From NCBI GenBank assembly GCA_028693285.1, contig JAQUVQ010000002.1, positions 41,626-105,625 of the forward strand: DNA of 64,000 bases. Reading direction: 5' to 3'. Position 1 is the stretch's first letter, and each line of letters begins with the position of its first letter. The position numbers and the translations under genes are program-made. The notes under the pieces were generated by a model. The model had not been told where the DNA came from. It ran no database searches and saw only the letters and a list, made by a program, of their open reading frames with translations. Positions 57,352 through 64,000 of this stretch are shown here, in pieces. Source of the stretch: Smithellaceae bacterium. Lineage in GTDB: Bacteria; Desulfobacterota; Syntrophia; Syntrophales; Smithellaceae.

Positions 57352-58344
57352 TTAAAAGCTATCGCCGGCCGGCTCTTTCCGGCTTCTGTTTTTACCCGGG
57401 CGGAGGCTGTTTCCTTTTTTGGCCGGCAGAACGATGACCTTCCGGTACTCGCCTTCGCCGCGGCTTTTGGTGATGAGCTCTTCGTCTTCCTGCAGCGCCA
57501 GATGAATGATCCGCCGGTCGTGAGCGTTCATGTGCGACAGCGAGAGAGGCTTCTGGGTTTTTTTCACCTTCTCCCGAATCCGCTCGGCCATCGCCAGCAG
57601 GGATTCCTCTCTTCTTTTGCGGTACTCTTCGGAATCGACCACGATCATTTTGCGCTGTGCTTCCGATTTATGGACGGACTTGTTCAGGAGGTACTGCAGC
57701 GCGTCCAGATTCTGCCCCCGGCGGCCGATCAGAAGCCCTCCGTCATCCCCCTCGATGCTGAGGATGATCGTTTCATCCGTTTCGGCGGCGGTCACCTGGC
57801 ATTCAAACGTCATTCTGCCGAGGATTCCGGCCAGGAGGTCTCTGGCCTTAAGCGCCGCCGGCGTTGTGGCGGGAACCGCTTCAACCCGCGGCACGGCGGG
57901 CGGGGGGGATTGTTCGGGCGCCGCGGGCGGCTGGGCCGGTTTCACCCGGGCCGGACGGGGAGCGGATGCCCTGGACTCCGCGGGTGCGGACCTCGCGGCC
58001 CGGCGCTCCGGTTGGGCTTCGTGCCGTTTTTCCTGCCGGTGTTCTTGCCTCGATTCCGGTTTTCTTTCCGCAGGGCGGTCGGTTTTTTCTTCCGGTTTGC
58101 CGTCGGATTTTGCTTGGGGCCGTTCCTTCTGCCGGGCGGAGTCCTCCGTGGAGAAGTCCATATCGAAGGAAAAGATCGAGGCGCGGATTTTGGCCTTCTT
58201 CGCGCCGATTCCCAGAAAGCCGTTGGACCCTTCGGAAATGATTTCGATGTTCAGTTTTTCGCGCCCGACGCCGAATTCCCGGCAGGCCCGTTCGATGGCT
58301 GCGTCAATGTTTTTTTCTTCTATGTCCAGTATCTTTGCGCTCAT
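57352..58344 (-). CDS. jag: Jag/KhpB-like RNA-binding protein (Jag-N, KH, R3H)
   Basis: N-terminal Jag domain, KH-like GLLIGRRGQNLDALQYLLN, R3H-like HDRRIIHLALQ; yidC neighbour. Confidence 0.93.
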   Translation of the reverse strand: MSAKILDIEEKNIDAAIERACREFGVGREKLNIEIISEGSNGFLGIGAKKAKIRASIFSFDMDFSTEDSARQKERPQAKSDGKPEEKTDRPAERKPESRQEHRQEKRHEAQPERRAARSAPAESRASAPRPARVKPAQPPAAPEQSPPPAVPRVEAVPATTPAALKARDLLAGILGRMTFECQVTAAETDETIILSIEGDDGGLLIGRRGQNLDALQYLLNKSVHKSEAQRKMIVVDSEEYRKRREESLLAMAERIREKVKKTQKPLSLSHMNAHDRRIIHLALQEDEELITKSRGEGEYRKVIVLPAKKGNSLRPGKNRSRKEPAGDSF

Positions 58345-58361
58345 TTTGAACTCCGTCGATC

Positions 58362-60053
58362 CTATCCGGTCGCCAGCTTTTTATTGATGTAGTATTGCTG
58401 TCCGATTTGCAAAATATTGTTCCACAGCCAGTAGATCACCAGTCCCGACGGGAAATTCAAAAAGAAGAAGGTAAAGATCACCGGCATGAACAGCATGATT
58501 TTCTGCTGCGTCGGATCGCCCATGGCGGGCGTCATTTTCTGAGTGATGAACTGCGTGGCGCCCATGATGATCGGGGTGATGTAGTAGGGGTCCTTTGCCG
58601 ACAAATCCTGAATCCAGAAGAAGAAGGGCGAATGGCGCAGCTCGATGGAATACATCAGCGCCTTGTACAGTCCGAAGAACACGGGGATCTGGATCAGGAT
58701 GGGCAGGCATCCGGAAAAGGGATTGACCTTGTGCTCCCGGTAAAGCGCCATCGTTTCCTGGCCGATTTTGGTCTGATCGTTTTTGTATTTTTGCTTCAGG
58801 GCCTCGATTTTCGGCTGGAGCTTTTTCATCTCGTTCATGGACTTGTAGCTCATGTTGCCCAGCGGCCAGAATACGATTTTGATGATCGTGGTCAGGATGA
58901 TGATGGCAATGCCGTAGTTGAGGACGAATCCGTAGAGGAAGTTGAGGATGTAAAGGGCCGGGATGGCCAGCCATTTGAACCAACCGAAATCAATGGCGTT
59001 TTCAAGACCGACGCCCAGGTTCTTGAGCAGGTCGTATTGTTTGGGGCCGAGGTACAGAGAGTAGGAAAAAACGCTGTTCTGACCGCCGGGAATGATTTCC
59101 TTGCGGCCCTTCATGCCGACGCCGACCATGTTGGCCGCGTCGCGCGTCAGGACGGCGTTGGTCAGAGACGGGTTTTCCGGAATGAACGACGCGATGAAAT
59201 ACTTGCTTTCAAACGCTCCCCACAACACGTTCGGACCCTGTACGGACTGGCTCTGGAGCTTTTTGACTTCCTCCAGCTCGATGCTGCCGCCGACCGAGAC
59301 GATGGGGCCTTCATGTCCGTAGCTGTCGTCGATCTTCTGAGGATCGACATACTGGTACCAGTTCAACTGCGGAATCTGGGTGATGGGCGCTCCGGTGAGA
59401 TTGTGAACCTTGACGTCCAGGCCCAGGGTGTATCCGGACGGATCAAACGAATAGATCTTTTCGATTTTGACGCCGCCCTGGGATCTGGAAAAAACCAGTT
59501 GCTGTTTCTGCTGAGTGCCGGTCAAATCCATGCGGTTTCCGGCCGCGTCAAAAACTTCGTCCGGTGCGACATCGACGCCGGATTCGGGGAAGGTCACCGC
59601 CAGCGGATAGGGCATGCCTTCGCGAACATCGACCAGTTCAACAAACTCCGGGGTTTTGGGCTTCGGGGAGGCTTTTTGGCCTGTCACCAGTCCTTTGATT
59701 TTCGGCCAGATGTCCTCGGTGCATTCATGGCAGTCCCGATAATAGCCTTTGAGCTTCAGTGATTTCAGGGCCGCGCCGCGTGTGGAGAAAACGGCCGTGT
59801 AATGATCGGTTTCCACGGTGATGTCACGGGGCGGCGTTAGCGGTCCGGCTGCCGCTTTCGGCGCGGGGGCTGCGGGAGCCTTTGTCAGGGCCGCTGCGGG
59901 TGACGGAGCGGCGGCCTTATCCTGCTGAATCTGTCCGGCGGGCGTCTGTGAAGATGCGCCTTTTTGCGGTACCGGCGGCTTGACAAAAAAGATTTGATAA
60001 ACCAAAAGAACGGCCAGCGACAGGACGATGGCCAGAATAGTCCTTTTGTCCAT
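58362..60053 (-). CDS. yidC: Membrane protein insertase YidC
   Basis: Start refined to MDKRTILAIVLSLAVLLVYQIFF; YidC periplasmic domain and C-terminal insertase region (PIFFGLYKALM...). Confidence 0.96.
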   Translation of the reverse strand: MDKRTILAIVLSLAVLLVYQIFFVKPPVPQKGASSQTPAGQIQQDKAAAPSPAAALTKAPAAPAPKAAAGPLTPPRDITVETDHYTAVFSTRGAALKSLKLKGYYRDCHECTEDIWPKIKGLVTGQKASPKPKTPEFVELVDVREGMPYPLAVTFPESGVDVAPDEVFDAAGNRMDLTGTQQKQQLVFSRSQGGVKIEKIYSFDPSGYTLGLDVKVHNLTGAPITQIPQLNWYQYVDPQKIDDSYGHEGPIVSVGGSIELEEVKKLQSQSVQGPNVLWGAFESKYFIASFIPENPSLTNAVLTRDAANMVGVGMKGRKEIIPGGQNSVFSYSLYLGPKQYDLLKNLGVGLENAIDFGWFKWLAIPALYILNFLYGFVLNYGIAIIILTTIIKIVFWPLGNMSYKSMNEMKKLQPKIEALKQKYKNDQTKIGQETMALYREHKVNPFSGCLPILIQIPVFFGLYKALMYSIELRHSPFFFWIQDLSAKDPYYITPIIMGATQFITQKMTPAMGDPTQQKIMLFMPVIFTFFFLNFPSGLVIYWLWNNILQIGQQYYINKKLATG

Positions 60054-60076
60054 GAACATACCTCCCAATTTCTTGT

Positions 60077-60304
60077 TTACTGGACGGGATCGTATCCGCC
60101 GGGATGCAGGGGATGGCATCGCAGAATTCTTCTTGCCCCCAGCCAGACGCCTTTGGCCGGGCCGTGCAGCCGGATCGCGTCAATCGCGTATTGCGAACAG
60201 GACGGGGTAAATCGGCAGCAGGACGCAAAAAAGAATGGAGAAATACAGGCTTGGTACAGACGAATGAGAAAGACAAAGAAATTGACCAAGGTTTTCCTGA
60301 ACAT
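60077..60304 (-). CDS. yidD: Membrane protein insertion efficiency factor YidD
   Basis: [28 protein letters not shown]...[16 protein letters not shown]. Confidence 0.95.
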   Translation of the reverse strand: MFRKTLVNFFVFLIRLYQACISPFFFASCCRFTPSCSQYAIDAIRLHGPAKGVWLGARRILRCHPLHPGGYDPVQ

Positions 60305-60307
60305 GCT

Positions 60308-60655
60308 TTATTTGCCGGCTTTCCGCAAGAAGAGTTCGGTCAATTCCCTGGCTGTTTCCTGATAGTTGGAAGGCGGTGTATTTTTTTTGACCATGACGAC
60401 GACGTCATGCCCCGCTGGAAACAATTCCTTGTTGCGGCGGAAGAATTCCCGAAGAAGCCTTTTCATTCGATTGCGAAAAACGGCGTTGCCCGTTTTCTTC
60501 GTGACGGTGATTCCCAGGCGTTTGGCGCCCTTCGGGTTGCCGCAGGTTATGATGGTAAAGAATCGCGAACTTCTTCTGACCCCCTGTTCGTAAATGGTCC
60601 GATAACGGCTCTTGCTGGTTACCCTTTCCGCTCTTCGAAAAGATTGCGCTTTCAT
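60308..60655 (-). CDS. rnpA: Ribonuclease P protein component
   Basis: [28 protein letters not shown] motif; rpmH-rnpA-yidD-yidC order. Confidence 0.95.
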   Translation of the reverse strand: MKAQSFRRAERVTSKSRYRTIYEQGVRRSSRFFTIITCGNPKGAKRLGITVTKKTGNAVFRNRMKRLLREFFRRNKELFPAGHDVVVMVKKNTPPSNYQETARELTELFLRKAGK

Positions 60656-60699
60656 TGCGGAAGAAACCCAACATCCCTTCGAGGCGTTCCATATCGGAA

Positions 60700-60837
60700 T
60701 TAAACGGTTAATTTCTTTCTGCCTTTGGCTCTTCTGCGGCTCAGCACCTGCCTGCCGGTTTTGGTCGCCATGCGGACCAGAAATCCATGGGTCCTTTTTC
60801 TCTTGGTATTGGATTTATTCGTCAAAGTCTTTTTCAT
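60700..60837 (-). CDS. rpmH: 50S ribosomal protein L34 (absent from supplied ORF track)
   Basis: Minus-strand translation [45 protein letters not shown], 45 aa; canonical position upstream of rnpA. Confidence 0.96.
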   Translation of the reverse strand: MKKTLTNKSNTKRKRTHGFLVRMATKTGRQVLSRRRAKGRKKLTV

Positions 60838-61232
60838 GTTAAACCCCTAAAAGTAATAGGGCATTGCCTAAACCACAGTCACCTTCATTTGTCAAGGTCA
60901 AAGTGGTCCTGTTCACGCAGCTTTTCCGCCGGTTGGCCGATTGACGGGGCGCTGGTCCGCATTCGGAAGTCGTTTTTGAGTTTTTCCGCAGATGCCGGTT
61001 CATCTGCGGCGGGTCCAATTCCATCCAATCGGCTTTTTAAAGAAGATTCCATTCGGCATCGGACAGCCAGCAACGCTCGCCCGCCGGATTCGAGATCGAT
61101 GATGACTTTTTTTCTCAAGTGTGCTAGGGAGCCCTCACACAAAATATCGTATTGCGGCAAAAAAAGACAGTCTTCGCGTCCATTGAAATTTCAGGCGCTG
61201 CGGGCTAAAAATATCAAAAAAGGAGTGTAATC

Positions 61233-63104
61233 ATGGCATTAAATCCGTTACTCGATTCCAGAGATCAGAGGTTTGTCCTGTTTGAAGCGCTGGAGGCGGA
61301 CAAACTCAACCGGTATGAGAGGTTTGCTGATTTCGACCGCGACACGTATGAGGCGACACTGGACCTTGCCGAGCAGATTGCCGTCGAACAGGTCTATCCC
61401 GCGAACGCGCAGGCCGACAAAACAGGCGCGATATACGACCCGGCCGCCAAAACCGTCAAAGTTCCCGAAGGTTTTCATGCGGCCATGAAAAGCTACAGGG
61501 AGGCGGGATTTTCGGGTCTGAGCAACTCTCCCGAATTCGGCGGCACGGGCATGCCTGAAACCGTCTATCGCGCTGCGATGGAGTATTTCTGCGCGGCCGG
61601 CGTGGCCTTCAGCTCGTATGATACGCTGAAGGTCGGCGCCTGCAACCTGATCATTCATCACGGTTCCGAGGAACTCAAGAAAATCTATGTAGAGAAAATG
61701 GTTGCAGGCCAGTGGGGCGGAACCATGTGCCTTACCGAACCTTCCGCCGGCTCCGATGTCGGTGCGCTGAAAACCCGCGCCGTCCGGCAGGCCGACGGCA
61801 CTTACAAAATCACCGGCCAGAAAATATTCATCACGGCGGGCGACAATGATCTGTACGAAAACATCATTCATCCAGTTCTGGCGAGAATCGACGGCGATCC
61901 CCCCGGAACCCCCGGCATCTCCATTTTCATCGTTCCCAAATTTCACGTCAATCCCGATGGCACGTCAGGCAAGCGCAATGACGTCGCGACCACCGGCATC
62001 GAACACAAAATGGGCATCAAGGGGTCGGCCACCTGTTCTCTCTCTTTCGGCGACAACGACCAGTGCGTCGGCTGGCTTCTGGGTCAGGAGCGTCAGGGCA
62101 TGAAGATCATGTTCCAGATGATGAACGAAGCGCGTCTCGACGTTTCCCAGCAGGGTCTGGGCACGGCCAGCTCCGCCTACATGCATGCGGTGACGTATGC
62201 GAAAAACCGTCTCCAGGGGCAGGACCCGGCCAAAAAGGGTGATTTTACCTCCGTGCCGATCATCAGGCATCCCGATGTGAAAAGAATGCTCATCTGGATG
62301 AAGGCACAAGTGGAAGCCATGAGAATGCTGACGCTGCTTGCCGCCTACTCGGCGGACATGGCGAATGTCGAAAAAGGAACACCGGAAGGCCGCGAGGCGC
62401 AGGGGCTTTTGGATTTCCTGATTCCCCTGTGCAAGGCCGGCAACACGGACCTGGCCTGGCTTGTCACTTCCGAGGCCATGCAGGTCTTCGGCGGCTACGG
62501 CTACTGCTCGGAGTATCCGATCGAACAGCTCGCCCGCGACTGCAAGATTCTGGCGATTTATGAAGGAACCAACGGCATTCAGTCGATGGATTTGACGATG
62601 CGCAAGCTGCTCATGAATCCGGACATGTTCAATTTCAAGGTTTTCAAAAAGAGAATCGCCCTGAGCTGCGAAAAGGCCGGGGGCATTGTGGAAGACAAAT
62701 ATATCGCGGCCATGAAAAACGCCGTTGACGCGATGGACGCAACCGTGGCGAAACTGACAGAATGGAGAGACCGGAAAAGGATTCTCGATATTCTGGCCGT
62801 CGCCCAGCCGCTCCAGCAGGCCATGCGCATGGTTGCGCACGCCTGGATGCATTTGTGGTCCATGACGGTTGCCATCCCGAAACTGAAAGCCATCGCTGGC
62901 GACATCAAGGGAGAAAAAGCGGCATCGCTGGCAAAGGACAACGCGGAAGCCGCCTTCTACATGGGCAAAGTCCTGTCCGGTCAATTCTATCTGGGTGCCG
63001 AGCTGAAACATCTCACCGGCTATCTGGATTATGTAACAGCCGGCGAGCCCGCGGCCGTCAACGAATGTTTTGAAAACATCTTTACCGGGGCGTTGCCCCA
63101 GTAG
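61233..63104 (+). CDS. Acyl-CoA dehydrogenase family protein (long form with C-terminal extension)
   Basis: MCLTEPSAGSDVGALKTRAV, KITGQKIFITAGDND, QVFGGYGYCSEYPIEQLARDCKILAIYEGTNGIQSMDL. Confidence 0.93.
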   Translation: MALNPLLDSRDQRFVLFEALEADKLNRYERFADFDRDTYEATLDLAEQIAVEQVYPANAQADKTGAIYDPAAKTVKVPEGFHAAMKSYREAGFSGLSNSPEFGGTGMPETVYRAAMEYFCAAGVAFSSYDTLKVGACNLIIHHGSEELKKIYVEKMVAGQWGGTMCLTEPSAGSDVGALKTRAVRQADGTYKITGQKIFITAGDNDLYENIIHPVLARIDGDPPGTPGISIFIVPKFHVNPDGTSGKRNDVATTGIEHKMGIKGSATCSLSFGDNDQCVGWLLGQERQGMKIMFQMMNEARLDVSQQGLGTASSAYMHAVTYAKNRLQGQDPAKKGDFTSVPIIRHPDVKRMLIWMKAQVEAMRMLTLLAAYSADMANVEKGTPEGREAQGLLDFLIPLCKAGNTDLAWLVTSEAMQVFGGYGYCSEYPIEQLARDCKILAIYEGTNGIQSMDLTMRKLLMNPDMFNFKVFKKRIALSCEKAGGIVEDKYIAAMKNAVDAMDATVAKLTEWRDRKRILDILAVAQPLQQAMRMVAHAWMHLWSMTVAIPKLKAIAGDIKGEKAASLAKDNAEAAFYMGKVLSGQFYLGAELKHLTGYLDYVTAGEPAAVNECFENIFTGALPQ

Positions 63105-63146
63105 GAAGGCCGCCGCCGCACGCTCCCTGATGCCTGCTTTGAAAAG

Positions 63147-63182
63147 CCCCCCCCCGACGCTTTCACGCGGGGGGATTTTCTC
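63147..63182 (+). terminator. Probable Rho-independent terminator
   Basis: CCCCCCCCC...GCGGGGGG hairpin followed by ATTTTCT downstream of the acyl-CoA dehydrogenase stop. Confidence 0.6.
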
Positions 63183-63428
63183 AAAGGATCCGCCGGAGGG
63201 ACAATCCATAAGTACATGGAAAGACGAGTTTAATCAGATTTTGGAAAATAATCGGGAAATAATGCAATTTCTTCTTGACAGTTTTGAACATAGAGAGTAG
63301 AAGCTCACTTCTGTCCGTCAGAGATGTGCTTGAAGGCCCTAGCAGTTTTCAAGAGGTTTACCGATGGTGCCACTCTTTGTTGTCGGATGATTCCTGTTTG
63401 CGGACGGAACAAAATTTGAAATTTCAGC

Positions 63429-63457
63429 TTGACAATGAAATCGAATTGATTTAAATG
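63429..63457 (+). promoter_or_regulatory. Candidate rRNA operon promoter (TTGACA-17-TAAATG)
   Basis: TTGACA 63429-63434, 17 nt, TAAATG 63452-63457; then a leader with GGCTCTTTGGAAATTGAATAG (boxA-like region) and a GGAAGAT/ATCTTCC hairpin before 16S. Confidence 0.5.
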
Positions 63458-63583
63458 TCACAGCTCGTTTCAAGAAGGCTCTTTGGAAATTGAATAGTGG
63501 GAAAAGAAATTTGTGGGTCCTAGTAGTTTTTTGAAGTATCAAGCGAGTTCAAAAGGAAGATTTATCTTCCTTTACAGGATTTT

Positions 63584-64000
<417 letters not shown>

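Noticed and set aside
57184-58392. 402-aa plus-strand ORF opposite jag
   Set aside because: Antisense to a well-identified jag gene; Arg/Gly/Phe-rich shadow composition.
60885-61160. 91-aa minus-strand ORF upstream of the acyl-CoA dehydrogenase
   Set aside because: No motif, no convincing RBS; coding status cannot be supported.
63070-63300. 76-aa plus-strand ORF after the acyl-CoA dehydrogenase
   Set aside because: Overlaps the preceding gene end and runs through the probable terminator hairpin.
63275-63303. Second rrn promoter candidate (TTGACA-17-TAGAAG)
   Set aside because: Good -35 but poor -10; not reported as a feature.

Overview
The window looks like a chromosomal segment of a Deltaproteobacterium/Desulfobacterota, with a Syntrophales-like 16S start (lineage is inference). 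Conventional genes lie at both ends: cydA (5'-truncated) and cydB on the left; on the right mnmE-jag-yidC-yidD-rnpA-rpmH, an acyl-CoA dehydrogenase and the 5' end of a 16S rRNA gene. rpmH is only 45 aa and is missing from the supplied ORF track. The middle ~45 kb is dominated by unfamiliar exported proteins. (i) Two paralogous, syntenic six-gene minus-strand cassettes (A ~9.17-19.59 kb; B ~21.2-31.4 kb) each encode a ~270-aa 'EGWACG' protein, a ~900-1000-aa exported protein with a protein-kinase-like motif set, a ~965-aa exported protein, a Pro-rich-linker protein, a ~170-aa protein and a ~740-aa beta-barrel-like protein with an extra C-terminal domain. An alpha/beta-hydrolase lipoprotein gene on the opposite strand separates the cassettes. 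(ii) A plus-strand locus C (34.6-53.6 kb) encodes four giant exported proteins that share one C-terminal NTF2-like domain. The 3' ends of its genes are near-identical in DNA in two pairs, suggesting gene conversion or recent duplication. The locus also has a barrel, a TPR protein and two further NTF2-like proteins. (iii) A ~187-bp direct repeat at 3270-3456 and 8982-9169 carries a sigma70-like promoter, a potentially structured leader, an RBS and a TTG start. It precedes an acyltransferase gene and a ParA/ECF-HAMP/Zn-ADH/Rossmann operon. No CRISPR array, transposase or phage gene was seen. Family calls come from reading motifs and no database search was run.
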